From NCBI RefSeq assembly GCF_000186465.1, contig NZ_GL636091.1, forward strand, positions 822,849 through 886,848: a stretch of DNA of 64,000 nucleotides. Direction: 5' to 3'. A model generated the notes under the pieces. The model was not told the DNA's origin. It ran no database searches and worked only from the letters and a program-made list of their open reading frames with translations. Every line of letters starts with the position of its first letter. The first letter of the stretch is position 1. The position numbers and the translations under genes are program-made. The stretch comes from Streptococcus australis ATCC 700641 (lineage in GTDB: Bacteria; Bacillota; Bacilli; Lactobacillales; Streptococcaceae). This document shows, piece by piece, positions 45,848-54,566 of this stretch.

Positions 45848-47863
45848 ATGAACTTACACCAATCACTATCTGTCCTACCAGGAATTGGACCAAAATCAGC
45901 AGAGAAATACAAGAAATTGGGTATCGAAACGGTTGAAGATCTCTTACTTTACTTCCCATTTCGGTATGAAGATTTTAAATCAAAAAATGTTTTAGACCTG
46001 GAAGATGGAGAAAAAGCAGTTGTTTCTGGACTTGTCGCTACTCCAGCCAATGTCCAATACTATGGTTACAAGCGTAACCGTCTTCGCTTCACTATTAAAC
46101 AAGGGGAGCTGGTCCTAGCAGTTAGTTTCTTTAACCAGCCCTATCTAGCGGACAAGATTGAACTGGGGCAAACGGTGGCTGTCTTTGGTAAATGGGACAA
46201 AGCCAAGGGGGCCTTGACAGGAATGAAACTGTTAGCGCAAGTCGAAGATGACCTCCAACCGGTCTACCGCTTGTCTCAAGGGGTGAGTCAGTCTGCCCTG
46301 GTAAAGGTCATTAAAACGGCTTTTGAAGCCGGATTGGATCAACTATTGGAAGAAAATCTCCCCCAAATCTTAATGGACAAGTATCATCTGCTTTCTCGCA
46401 GACAAGCAGTCAGAGCCATGCATTTTCCAAAGGATCTTGAGGAATACAAGCAGGCTCTGAGACGAGTAAAATTTGAAGAACTGCTCTTTTTCCAATTGCA
46501 ACTGCAGGTCTTGAAGGAAGAAAATCGTTCCGTCGGACAGGGAATCGTGCTGGATTGGGATGAGAAGAAGCTAAAAGCTCTTCAAGCTAGTCTTCCCTTT
46601 GCTTTGACAGAAGCCCAGGAGAAAAGTCTGAGCGAAATTCTAGCAGATATGCGTTCTCCTTACCACATGAATCGTCTCTTGCAAGGGGATGTTGGAAGTG
46701 GAAAAACCGTCGTTGCTGGATTAGCCATGTATGCTGCTGTGACAGCTGGCAAGCAAGCAGCTTTGATGGTACCGACAGAAATTTTGGCCGAGCAACATTT
46801 ACAAAGTTTGACCTCTCTTTTTTCTAATCTTAGAATCCTTCTTTTGACAGGAAGCCTAAAAGCTGCGGAGAGACGAGAACGGTTGGAATTGATTCAGACA
46901 GGGCAAGTAGACCTTGTTGTGGGAACCCATGCCTTGATTCAGGAGGGGGTTCATTTTCATGATTTAGGCTTGGTCATTATTGATGAGCAGCACCGTTTTG
47001 GTGTGGCCCAAAGACGGATCCTGCGTGAAAAGGGCCAAAATCCGGATGTCTTGATGATGACAGCGACCCCAATCCCCCGGACCCTGGCAATCACTGCTTT
47101 TGGAGATATGGATGTTTCGATTATCGACCAAATGCCAGCAGGTCGAAAAGAGATTATCACCCGCTGGGTCAAGCACCAACAGTTAAATTTAGTCTTGGAT
47201 TGGCTAGTTAAAGAAATTGAAAAAGGTTCCCAAGCCTACGTTATTTCTCCCTTGATTGAAGAATCTGAAGCCTTGGACCTCAAAAACGCTATTGCCTTAG
47301 AGGAAGAATTGATTGCTTATTTTGGAGACCGAGCCCGTATTGCTCTCCTTCATGGTAAGATGAAGGGAGAAGAAAAAGAGGCCATTATGCAGGCCTTTAA
47401 GCAGGGAGAAATTGACTTACTAGTTTCTACAACTGTAATCGAGGTCGGCGTCAATGTTCCCAATGCCACCGTCATGATTATCATGGATGCAGACCGCTTT
47501 GGTTTGAGCCAATTGCACCAGCTGAGAGGTCGGGTAGGGCGTGGTGATAAGCAGTCTTACGCAGTATTAGTTGCCAATCCCAAAACAGAATCAGGTAAGT
47601 GTCGGATGAAAATCATGACCGAAACAACCAATGGGTTTGTCTTGGCAGAAGAAGACCTCAAGCTACGAGGCTCTGGGGAAATCTTTGGAACGCGTCAATC
47701 AGGTATACCAGAATTTCAAGTGGCCAACCTCATTGAAGATTATCCGATTTTAGAGGAAGCGCGAAAGGTAGCTGTTCAAGTGGTGACAACTCCTAATTGG
47801 CGAGAGCATCCAGATTGGCACTGTCTGTCTCTCCATTTGGAACAGAAAGAACACCTGGATTAA
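45848..47863 (+). CDS. recG: ATP-dependent DNA helicase RecG
   Basis: 671 residues. The N-terminal wedge/OB domain (about 50-200) starts with SVLPGIGPKSAEKYKKLGI, followed by the helicase core: Walker A LLQGDVGSGKTVVAGLA (about 277-293), DEQH box VIIDEQHRFG, TATPIPRTLAI, and motif VI QLRGRVGRGDKQSYA. RecG remodels stalled forks and Holliday junctions. It follows alr after an imperfect hairpin. A copy of the ~180-bp repeat begins 13 bases after its stop codon and probably provides the terminator. Confidence 0.97.
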   Translation: MNLHQSLSVLPGIGPKSAEKYKKLGIETVEDLLLYFPFRYEDFKSKNVLDLEDGEKAVVSGLVATPANVQYYGYKRNRLRFTIKQGELVLAVSFFNQPYLADKIELGQTVAVFGKWDKAKGALTGMKLLAQVEDDLQPVYRLSQGVSQSALVKVIKTAFEAGLDQLLEENLPQILMDKYHLLSRRQAVRAMHFPKDLEEYKQALRRVKFEELLFFQLQLQVLKEENRSVGQGIVLDWDEKKLKALQASLPFALTEAQEKSLSEILADMRSPYHMNRLLQGDVGSGKTVVAGLAMYAAVTAGKQAALMVPTEILAEQHLQSLTSLFSNLRILLLTGSLKAAERRERLELIQTGQVDLVVGTHALIQEGVHFHDLGLVIIDEQHRFGVAQRRILREKGQNPDVLMMTATPIPRTLAITAFGDMDVSIIDQMPAGRKEIITRWVKHQQLNLVLDWLVKEIEKGSQAYVISPLIEESEALDLKNAIALEEELIAYFGDRARIALLHGKMKGEEKEAIMQAFKQGEIDLLVSTTVIEVGVNVPNATVMIIMDADRFGLSQLHQLRGRVGRGDKQSYAVLVANPKTESGKCRMKIMTETTNGFVLAEEDLKLRGSGEIFGTRQSGIPEFQVANLIEDYPILEEARKVAVQVVTTPNWREHPDWHCLSLHLEQKEHLD

Positions 47864-47875
47864 GAAGTGATAAGA

Positions 47876-48060
47876 AAAAGAGGCTAGGACAAAAGTCCGG
47901 CCTCTCAATTATCTTTGGATTGTCGAGCAAGCTGCAGTGGTTGAGCGGGCTCTACTACGCTGATTTCATCAGCTTTTACAGCCTTACTCAACTGTGCGGA
48001 GGTGGGACGACGAAATCGAATTCTAACGAATTACTGATTTCTGTCCCACTCTCTTTTTAT
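47876..48060 (-). repeat. ~180-bp intergenic repeat, copy 3 (inverted)
   Basis: Reverse-complement copy of the element at 9146-9330. Hairpins A and B are present with a few substitutions (one, TGATGAAATCA, keeps hairpin B pairing). Hairpin C has GGACTTTTGTCC, with the flanking GGCC/AGCC changed. On the plus strand hairpin A (GTGGGAC...GTCCCAC, then TCTCTTTTTAT) acts as a terminator for recG. Confidence 0.88.
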
Positions 48061-48115
48061 CTTTTTTTAAGTTTGTGGACCTATAATCGTAAAAAACAGA
48101 AAAGAGGTCCTAGCT

Positions 48116-48178
48116 ATGCGAACCATGTTGAAATTTATTTTGTCAGTCATTATCTCAGTCCATCAAAGCTATTTTTAA
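48116..48178 (+). CDS. Possible 20-residue hydrophobic peptide
   Basis: MRTMLKFILSVIISVHQSYF: a basic start followed by a hydrophobic stretch. AAAGAGGT lies 6 bases before the ATG and a TATAAT stands at 48082-48087. No -35 is evident. Short hydrophobic peptides of this shape serve as pheromones or membrane toxins in streptococci, but no Rgg-like regulator or antitoxin is nearby. It may be chance. Confidence 0.2.
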   Translation: MRTMLKFILSVIISVHQSYF

Positions 48179-48182
48179 ATTC

Positions 48183-48214
48183 AAAAGGCGGATGTATCAA
48201 TCTTCACGCCTTCT
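48183..48214 (-). terminator. Intrinsic terminator after the asparaginase gene
   Basis: On the minus strand AAGGCG (48207-48212) pairs with CGCCTT (48185-48190), followed by TTGA. Short stem; moderate strength. Confidence 0.6.
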
Positions 48215-48223
48215 ATTCTTATT

Positions 48224-49186
48224 TTAACCTTCCATATAATCTCTTAATTCTTTATCTTTTAAGCCAGCATTGATTGCGATCAAGAGTTTTAGCCGAGCCT
48301 TGGCGGCATTGAGCTCTTTGACAAAGAAGATGCCGTGCTCGTGAAGTTGAACTCCGCCACCGTCGTAGGCATAAACTGGTTCCGCAATCCCATTGAAGCA
48401 ACGAGAAACTAAAGCAATGGGGAGGCCAGACTCTTGAAACACAAATAGTTTTTCCGCAACCTCCCTAGGAAGATTTCCTGCACCAAAAGCTTCGATAATT
48501 AAGCCATCCATTTGTCGGACATCGAGCATATCAAGAAGGTCTGTCTTCATGCCAGCATAGGCAGAAACAATGGGGACGACTCCCTTAATCTCTTGCAAAT
48601 CAAATCGAACACGAGGTTCAGCTGTTTTGAAATAGAGAACTTCTTTTTTCATGACCAAGCCTAGAGGACCGTGAGTTGGTGTTTGAAAAGTACTGACATT
48701 GGTTGTATGGGTTTTGGTCACGTACTTGGCTGCATGGACTTCGTCATTCATCACGACCAAAACACCCTTGTCTTGTGATTTGGGATCTGCCGCGACCCGG
48801 ATGGCAGTCAGATAGTTATAGACGCCATCACTCCCTAATTCGTTGGAGCTCCTCATGGCTCCTGTCAGGACTACCGAAATAATTGGCAAGTCCATGGTAT
48901 CTAGAAAGTAGGCTGTTTCTTCAAGAGTATCGGTGCCGTGGGTGATGACAATTCCATCATACTGGGAAGCCTCTTTCTGAATCTTATGATAGAGTTGCAA
49001 CATGTGCTGAGGAGTTACATGAGGGCTAGGTAAATTTAAAAAATCTTCTGAAGTAAGCTCAATCCCTGCCAGTGGCAAATCAATATGGTTCATGGGGTTG
49101 GATGAATTGGTCACGACAGCTCCAGTGGCATCCGCCTGCATGGAGATGGTCCCTCCTGTATGAAGGGCCAAAATTTTCTTAATCAT
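48224..49186 (-). CDS. L-asparaginase, type I
   Basis: 320 residues. The first active-site Thr lies in LALHTGGTISMQ, and the second motif is ITHGTDTLEETAYFL. GAMRSSNELGSDG and EAFGAGNLP are also typical. It hydrolyses asparagine to aspartate and ammonia. There is no signal peptide, so it is cytosolic. The ATG at 49186 (MIKKILALHTGG) has AAGGAG upstream; the frame is open to 49336 but has no family similarity there. It is divergent from the HAD gene with about 65 bases between them. Confidence 0.92.
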   Translation of the reverse strand: MIKKILALHTGGTISMQADATGAVVTNSSNPMNHIDLPLAGIELTSEDFLNLPSPHVTPQHMLQLYHKIQKEASQYDGIVITHGTDTLEETAYFLDTMDLPIISVVLTGAMRSSNELGSDGVYNYLTAIRVAADPKSQDKGVLVVMNDEVHAAKYVTKTHTTNVSTFQTPTHGPLGLVMKKEVLYFKTAEPRVRFDLQEIKGVVPIVSAYAGMKTDLLDMLDVRQMDGLIIEAFGAGNLPREVAEKLFVFQESGLPIALVSRCFNGIAEPVYAYDGGGVQLHEHGIFFVKELNAAKARLKLLIAINAGLKDKELRDYMEG

Positions 49187-49250
49187 GTGTGTCTCCTTAG
49201 AATGTGTGTTATAATTTATTGTATCATAAAACGGAAAGAAAGCAGTTATC

Positions 49251-50663
49251 ATGGAAATAAAAGCGGTCTTTTTTGACATTGACGGAACCTTAGTCAACGA
49301 TAGTCGAATGGTTTTAAAGTCGACCGAAAAAGCCATTCGCGCCTTAAAGGAACAAGGAATTTTTGTTGGTTTGGCAACAGGGAGAGGACCCTTCTTTGTC
49401 CGTCCTTTTATCGAGCGTTATGACTTTGATTTTGCGGTCACCTATAATGGTCAGTATATTTTCACCAAGGACAAGGTCTTATCTGCTTCTCCAATTGATA
49501 AGAAGAATCTGCATGACTTGATTGACTATGCAAAGAATCATCGCATCGAAATCGCCTTAGGAACAGAAGATGGAGTTGAAGGTTCGCGCATTATGAGTTT
49601 TGGTCTGAGTCCGATTTCTCTATGGTCTGCACGATTTGTACCAAAAGGCTTTTCGAAGGCAGTTAGTCAAGGCTTCAACAAAGTGGTCAGCAAGGTTGTT
49701 CCTCAGGACCAAAAGCAACTGCAACAAATTGCTCAAGGACCAGTTTATCAGGTTCTCTTATTAGCTAGTCCTAAAGATACTCAAAAAGTTGAGCAAGCTT
49801 TTCCTGATTTAAAATTTACGCGTTCCAGTCCCTTTGCGGCAGATGTTATCAACCCTGGTAACTCAAAAATGGAGGGGATTCGGATTGTAGGAGAAGAATT
49901 TGGCTTCTCGATGGACCAAGTTATGGCCTTTGGAGATTCGGATAATGACTTAGAGATGCTTTCGGGTGTCGGTCTGTCGATTGCGATGGGGAATGGGACA
50001 AGCAAGGTTAAAGAAGTAGCTCAGCATACGACGACCAGTAATACCAAAGATGGGATCCAAAAAGCGCTGGAACATTTTGGTATTATCACGGATCAGTCAC
50101 TTTTTGTTAGTCGCGATGACCACTTTAATAAGGTCAAAGCCTTTCATCAACTCATGGATGGTCAAACCCAGGAAGAACCAAAGGCCTGGGACAATCAAGA
50201 GGCTCTTTACCGAACCATGTTTAAGCAGGAAGAACTGGTTGAATTTATCCGCGCGGCTAGCAAAGACGAAGCAACCTTTGATCGTTCAATTGAAAGCTTG
50301 CATCAAGCCCTAGATGAGGCAGCTAATAAGGTTCGTAGCAAGCATCCAGCTGAGATCTCCGTGGTGGGGCAGGTTGATGCCTTGATTGATACGCTGTATC
50401 TGACTTATGGTAGTTTTGTTCTAATGGGGGTTGATCCTGAAGAGGTCTTTGAGATTGTTCACCGCGCCAATATGGGGAAAATTTTCCCAGATGGTCAGGC
50501 ACACTTTGATGAAGTCACGCATAAAATTTTAAAACCAGACGACTGGGAAGAAAAGTATGCACCTGAGCCAGCCATTCAAAAAGAGCTGGAACGGCAAATC
50601 AAAGCTTATCAAAAACATTGCTCTGAAAAAATAGTAGAATCTGAAGAAACTAAAAAGGTGTGA
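49251..50663 (+). CDS. Cof-type HAD hydrolase with C-terminal pyrophosphohydrolase-like domain
   Basis: 470 residues, much longer than the ~270 of ordinary Cof phosphatases. The HAD-IIB part (about 1-275) has VFFDIDGTLV (nucleophile and acid Asp), LATGRG and MAFGDSDNDLEML. The C-terminal part (about 285-455) includes VGQVDALIDTLYLTYGSFVLMGVDPEEVFEIVHRANMGKIFPDG and looks like an all-alpha NTP/PRA-pyrophosphohydrolase (MazG-like) domain. The link between two nucleotide- or sugar-phosphate-cleaving domains suggests a house-cleaning role; the substrate is unknown. It starts from a short divergent region shared with asparaginase and ends at a strong terminator. Confidence 0.85.
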   Translation: MEIKAVFFDIDGTLVNDSRMVLKSTEKAIRALKEQGIFVGLATGRGPFFVRPFIERYDFDFAVTYNGQYIFTKDKVLSASPIDKKNLHDLIDYAKNHRIEIALGTEDGVEGSRIMSFGLSPISLWSARFVPKGFSKAVSQGFNKVVSKVVPQDQKQLQQIAQGPVYQVLLLASPKDTQKVEQAFPDLKFTRSSPFAADVINPGNSKMEGIRIVGEEFGFSMDQVMAFGDSDNDLEMLSGVGLSIAMGNGTSKVKEVAQHTTTSNTKDGIQKALEHFGIITDQSLFVSRDDHFNKVKAFHQLMDGQTQEEPKAWDNQEALYRTMFKQEELVEFIRAASKDEATFDRSIESLHQALDEAANKVRSKHPAEISVVGQVDALIDTLYLTYGSFVLMGVDPEEVFEIVHRANMGKIFPDGQAHFDEVTHKILKPDDWEEKYAPEPAIQKELERQIKAYQKHCSEKIVESEETKKV

Positions 50664-50692
50664 GGAAATTCATTTTCCTTCACACCTTTTTG
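50652..50692. terminator. Bidirectional intrinsic terminator
   Basis: AAAAGGTGTGAGGAAA pairs with TTTTCCTTCACACCTTTT, with A and T runs at the ends. It serves the HAD gene and the converging Usp gene. Confidence 0.92.
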
Positions 50693-50705
50693 TTTTTTAT
50701 AAAGT

Positions 50706-51158
50706 TTATAAGGTCTTTTCTGACTCACGAACCACTAACAAATCGACTTTGGCATGGCGGAGGATATATTCAGAAGAAGAACCAACTAGTAAACGTTCAA
50801 AAGCATTTAGACCAGTCGCCCCAACCATGATGAGGTCAACACCTTCTGCTTCTGGGATATCAGTTGCTAAGAGAACTTTTGGATTTCCCATTTCAACCAC
50901 CGAAGCAATATCTTGGACGCCAGCTTCTTTTGCACGCTTGATATACCCTTCTAATAGTTCATTGGCTTCTGTTTGGAATCCTTCATACACCTCGGCATCA
51001 AAGCTAGAGACACTTTGTAAAGCACGTGTATCAACGACATGAGCAAGGGTAAGTTTAGAACCGTTTCGCAACGCAACATTGACCCCTTTCTCAAAAGCGA
51101 GTTCAGCTTCGCGAGATCCATCAACTGCAACCATGATGTTTTCGTATTTTTGAGACAT
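50706..51158 (-). CDS. Universal stress protein, UspA family
   Basis: 150 residues. MSQKYENIMVAVDGSREAELAFEKGV at the start and the ATP-binding pattern GATGLNAFERLLVGSSSEYILRHAKVDLLVV (G-x2-G-x9-G-S) near the end. Family members bind ATP and help under stress; the exact role is unknown. The ATG at 51158 is chosen, with GGAGG upstream (GGAGGACGGAAC). A TATAAT on the minus strand lies at 51227-51232. Confidence 0.93.
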   Translation of the reverse strand: MSQKYENIMVAVDGSREAELAFEKGVNVALRNGSKLTLAHVVDTRALQSVSSFDAEVYEGFQTEANELLEGYIKRAKEAGVQDIASVVEMGNPKVLLATDIPEAEGVDLIMVGATGLNAFERLLVGSSSEYILRHAKVDLLVVRESEKTL

Positions 51159-51312
51159 GTTCCGTCCTCCTTTACTGCTTGAAAAACGTGAAAATGAAAT
51201 GGATGAACCCATTTATGTTACCTATAATTATATTTTAAACCTTTTACCATAGAAAGTAAAGGTCAAATCAGATATCTATAGGATTTCATCGAGAATGAAA
51301 GAGGTTGCTTAG

Positions 51313-51341
51313 TTGTACTCGAGATTAACTAGTGGTATAAT
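51313..51341 (+). promoter_or_regulatory. alaT promoter
   Basis: TTGTAC (51313-51318), a 17-base spacer, then TATAAT (51336-51341) with a TGG extension. Confidence 0.85.
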
Positions 51342-51372
51342 GGAAGCAGTTTGATAAAGTGAGGAAAAAATC

Positions 51373-52587
51373 ATGAAAGAATACAATAAGTCCGTCAAAC
51401 TGGAGCACGTCGCTTACGATATTCGTGGTCCAGTCTTAGAAGAAGCGATGCGCATGCGGGCAAACGGGGAGAAAATCCTTCGCTTAAATACAGGAAATCC
51501 GGCTGAATTTGGGTTTACAGCTCCCGACGAAGTCATTCATGATTTGATTATGAATGCTCGGGATAGTGAAGGGTATTCGGATTCAAAAGGAATTTTTTCT
51601 GCTCGTAAGGCCATTATGCAGTATAGCCAATTGAAAAAGATTCCGAATGTTGAGATTGATGATATCTATATCGGAAATGGTGTTAGTGAGCTAATTGTGA
51701 TGTCTATGCAAGGCTTGCTGGATAATGGGGATGAAGTACTTGTACCAATGCCAGACTATCCTCTTTGGACAGCAGCGGTCAGCCTAGCAGGTGGTAATGC
51801 AGTGCATTATGTCTGTGATGAAGAGGCTGAGTGGTTTCCTGATATTGATGATATCAAGTCAAAAATCACATCGAACACTAAGGCTATCGTCGTGATCAAC
51901 CCTAACAACCCGACCGGAGCGCTTTATCCAGATGAGGTGTTGTTGGAAATTGTCGAGATTGCTCGCCAACATGGCTTGATTATCTTTGCAGATGAAATCT
52001 ATGATCGCTTGGTCATGGATGGTGCCAAACACACAGCCATTGCTAGTCTCGCGCCAGATTTATTCTGTGTCAGCATGAACGGTTTGTCCAAATCACACCG
52101 CATCGCGGGCTTCCGTGTCGGCTGGATGGTCTTGTCTGGACCAAAACACCACGTGAAGGGCTATATCGAAGGTTTGAACATGCTTTCTAATATGCGCCTG
52201 TGTTCAAACGTCTTGGCCCAACAAGTGGTACAGACTTCTTTGGGAGGCTACCAGTCAGTGGATGAGCTCTTGCTCCCAGGTGGTCGAATTTACGAACAAC
52301 GGAACTTTATCTACAAGGCCATCAATGATATTCCAGGACTTTCAGCTGTCAAACCAAAAGCTGGTCTCTATATCTTCCCTAAGATTGATCGCGAAATGTA
52401 CCGAGTGGATGATGATGAGCAGTTTGTCTTGAATTTCTTAAAACAAGAAAAGGTTCTCTTGGTTCACGGACGTGGATTCAACTGGAAAGAGCCAGATCAT
52501 TTCCGGATTGTTTACCTTCCACGAGTGGAAGAATTGGCTCAAATTCAAGAGAAGATGACCCGTTTCTTAAAACAATACAAACGATAA
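51373..52587 (+). CDS. alaT: PLP-dependent aminotransferase, AlaT type
   Basis: 404 residues, fold type I. VAYDIRGPVLEEAMRMRANGEKILRLNTGNPAEFGF is typical of the AlaT/AspC branch. The PLP contacts are INPNNPTGALY, FADEIYDRL and the Schiff-base lysine in NGLSKSHRIAGFRVGW. The probable reaction is alanine + 2-oxoglutarate to pyruvate + glutamate. It lies just upstream of codY, as in other streptococci. Own promoter, then a terminator. Confidence 0.92.
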   Translation: MKEYNKSVKLEHVAYDIRGPVLEEAMRMRANGEKILRLNTGNPAEFGFTAPDEVIHDLIMNARDSEGYSDSKGIFSARKAIMQYSQLKKIPNVEIDDIYIGNGVSELIVMSMQGLLDNGDEVLVPMPDYPLWTAAVSLAGGNAVHYVCDEEAEWFPDIDDIKSKITSNTKAIVVINPNNPTGALYPDEVLLEIVEIARQHGLIIFADEIYDRLVMDGAKHTAIASLAPDLFCVSMNGLSKSHRIAGFRVGWMVLSGPKHHVKGYIEGLNMLSNMRLCSNVLAQQVVQTSLGGYQSVDELLLPGGRIYEQRNFIYKAINDIPGLSAVKPKAGLYIFPKIDREMYRVDDDEQFVLNFLKQEKVLLVHGRGFNWKEPDHFRIVYLPRVEELAQIQEKMTRFLKQYKR

Positions 52588-52591
52588 TAGA

Positions 52592-52622
52592 AGAGAAATC
52601 GCTAATAGGCGGTTTCTTTTTT
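52592..52622 (+). terminator. Intrinsic terminator after alaT
   Basis: GAAATCGC (52595-52602) pairs with GCGGTTTC (52609-52616) with one G-U pair, followed by T6. Confidence 0.85.
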
Positions 52623-52696
52623 GAATGGATCCAGCGAATATTTTGTTACGTAAGGCTAATTTTTCTGAATTGCATATAATTGTAGAAAAAATAAAT

Positions 52697-52711
52697 AATT
52701 TTCAGATAATT
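52697..52711. promoter_or_regulatory. CodY box upstream of codY
   Basis: AATTTTCAGATAATT matches the CodY consensus AATTTTCWGAAAATT in 14 of 15 positions. It lies just upstream of the codY -35. A weaker partial match (TTTTTCTGAA) lies at about 52658-52672. This implies autoregulation. Confidence 0.72.
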
Positions 52712-52714
52712 CGA

Positions 52715-52743
52715 TTGAAATTCCCCCTCTTATATGATATACT
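52715..52743 (+). promoter_or_regulatory. codY promoter
   Basis: TTGAAA (52715-52720), a 17-base spacer, then TATACT (52738-52743) with a TGA extension. Confidence 0.85.
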
Positions 52744-52769
52744 TTAGCTGACTATATGCGAGGTTTATT

Positions 52770-53558
52770 ATGGCTAAATTATTAGAAAAAACAAGAAAAA
52801 TTACGTCTATCTTGAAGCGTTCTGAAGAACAGTTGCAAGATGAAATGCCTTATAATGCAATTGCCCGTCAACTGGCTGATATCATTCATTGTAACGCTTG
52901 TATTATTAATAGCAAGGGAACTCTTCTAGGTTATTTCATGCGCTATAAAACCAATAATGACCGGGTTGAGGCTTTTTTTGACAATAAAAAATTACCTGAA
53001 GATTATGCGAAAGCGGCCAGTTTAGTCTATGATACAGAGGCGAATTTAGATGTAGATCACGATTTAAGTATCTTTCCAGTAGAGACAAAGTCTGATTTTC
53101 CAGAAGGCTTGACGACCATTGCTCCCATCCATGTATCTGGGATTCGTTTGGGGTCTTTGATTATTTGGCGCAATGATAAGGAATTTGCGGATGATGATTT
53201 GATTTTGGTTGAGATTGCTAGTACCGTTGTTGGGATTCAAATGTTGAACTTCCAACGAGAGGAAGACGAGAAAAACATTCGTCGCCGGACAGCGGTCAAT
53301 ATGGCTGTTAATACCTTATCTTACTCTGAACTGCGGGCGGTTTCTGCCATCCTTGGGGAATTGAAGGGGAATGAAGGACAGTTAACTGCCTCTGTGATTG
53401 CGGATCGAATCGGTATTACCCGCTCTGTGATTGTCAATGCGCTTCGGAAATTGGAATCAGCTGGTATTATTGAAAGTCGTTCACTCGGGATGAAGGGAAC
53501 TTATCTCAAAGTTTTGATCCCAGATATTTTTGAAGAAATTAAGAAAAGAGACTACTAA
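52770..53558 (+). CDS. codY: Global nutritional repressor CodY
   Basis: 262 residues, normal length. The N-terminal GAF domain (about 1-155) binds branched-chain amino acids. A linker helix and a winged helix-turn-helix (about 200-257: [34 protein letters not shown]) follow. CodY represses amino-acid uptake and synthesis when BCAAs are plentiful. A CodY box precedes its promoter. The stop codon and the pncA start overlap by one base (TAATG), so the two are co-translated. Confidence 0.97.
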   Translation: MAKLLEKTRKITSILKRSEEQLQDEMPYNAIARQLADIIHCNACIINSKGTLLGYFMRYKTNNDRVEAFFDNKKLPEDYAKAASLVYDTEANLDVDHDLSIFPVETKSDFPEGLTTIAPIHVSGIRLGSLIIWRNDKEFADDDLILVEIASTVVGIQMLNFQREEDEKNIRRRTAVNMAVNTLSYSELRAVSAILGELKGNEGQLTASVIADRIGITRSVIVNALRKLESAGIIESRSLGMKGTYLKVLIPDIFEEIKKRDY

Positions 53559-54127
53559 TGAGCAAAGCATTAATTTCGATTGACTACACCGTTGATTTTG
53601 TAGCGGATGAAGGTAAGCTAACGGCAGGAGCTCCCGCCCAAGCTATTTCTGAGAGCATTGCCCAGGTGACCCAATTAACCTTTGATCAAGGAGCCTATGT
53701 CTTTTTTGCTATTGATGCACATGATATAGACGACCCCTTTCATCCAGAAAGCAAGCTCTTCCCACCCCATAATATTATTGGGACTAGTGGACGGGATTTG
53801 TACGGTCCCTTAGCTGATTTTTATCGGGAGCACAAAGCGGATCCACGCGTCTTTTGGATGGACAAGCGTCATTATTCTGCTTTTTCAGGAACGGACTTGG
53901 ATATCCGCCTCCGGGAACGTGGCGTAGATACCGTTATTTTAACGGGAGTCTTAACGGACATTTGTGTCCTCCATACAGCAGTGGATGCCTATAATCTGGG
54001 CTATCAGATTGAAGTGGTAGCGCCTGCAGTGGCGTCGCTTACTCCTGAAAATCACCAGTTTGCTTTAAATCATTTCAAACATGTTTTAGGAGCAAAACTG
54101 GTGAATGAACAATTAGAAGAATTGTAA
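53558..54127 (+). CDS. pncA: Nicotinamidase / isochorismatase family
   Basis: 189 residues. Catalytic Asp in SIDYTVDFV, Lys in WMDKRHYSAFSGTDL and Cys in LTGVLTDICVLHTAVDAYN. AIDAHDIDDPFHPESKLFPPH supplies the metal ligands. It most likely hydrolyses nicotinamide to nicotinate for NAD salvage. It shares an operon with codY by TAATG overlap, an arrangement seen in other streptococci. A terminator follows. Confidence 0.9.
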   Translation: MSKALISIDYTVDFVADEGKLTAGAPAQAISESIAQVTQLTFDQGAYVFFAIDAHDIDDPFHPESKLFPPHNIIGTSGRDLYGPLADFYREHKADPRVFWMDKRHYSAFSGTDLDIRLRERGVDTVILTGVLTDICVLHTAVDAYNLGYQIEVVAPAVASLTPENHQFALNHFKHVLGAKLVNEQLEEL

Positions 54128-54130
54128 GAT

Positions 54131-54182
54131 TAGAGTTCGAGGAGAAAGGCCTAGTGCCTCCCATTCCTCGGACTCTATTTTC
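54131..54182 (+). terminator. Intrinsic terminator after pncA
   Basis: AGAGTTCGAGGA (54132-54143) pairs with TCCTCGGACTCT (54165-54176), with an inner AGGC/GCCT stem and tail ATTTTC. Confidence 0.8.
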
Positions 54183-54221
54183 TTGCCAAACTACCGCATA
54201 AATACTAAAAATATGGTAAAA
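54183..54221 (+). promoter_or_regulatory. gatCAB promoter region
   Basis: TTGCCA (54183-54188), 17 bases, TAAAAA (54206-54211); or the extended -10 TGGTAAAAT at about 54213-54221. Either could be used. Confidence 0.6.
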
Positions 54222-54263
54222 TAGAGGGTATTGAAAAATCATCATTTCACGAAAGGAAGCAAG

Positions 54264-54566
54264 ATGAAAATTACGCAAGAAGAGGTAACCCACGTTGCCA
54301 ATCTTTCAAAATTGAAATTCTCTCCAGAAGAGACAGCTGAGTTTGCGACAACCTTATCGAAGATTGTTGATATGGTGGAATTGTTGGAAGAAGTGGACAC
54401 AACCGATGTGGCCCCAACAACAACCATGGCGGATCGTAAGACCGTATTGCGTCCGGATGTCGCTGAAAAAGGCACTGACCGCGACCGTTTGTTTAAAAAT
54501 GTACCTGAAAAAGATAACTACTACATCAAGGTGCCAGCTATCCTAGAAGATGGAGGAGATGCCTAA
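54264..54566 (+). CDS. gatC: Asp/Glu-tRNA amidotransferase subunit C
   Basis: 100 residues. [23 protein letters not shown] and the C-terminal [33 protein letters not shown] are conserved. GatC wraps around and stabilises the GatA-GatB complex, which turns Glu-tRNA(Gln) and Asp-tRNA(Asn) into the amidated forms. I chose the ATG at 54264 with GAAAGGAAG upstream. It overlaps gatA by one base. Confidence 0.95.
   Translation: MKITQEEVTHVANLSKLKFSPEETAEFATTLSKIVDMVELLEEVDTTDVAPTTTMADRKTVLRPDVAEKGTDRDRLFKNVPEKDNYYIKVPAILEDGGDA

Noticed and set aside
48061-48223. Transposase fragment
   Set aside because: Short frames here show no transposase motif and there are no terminal repeats.
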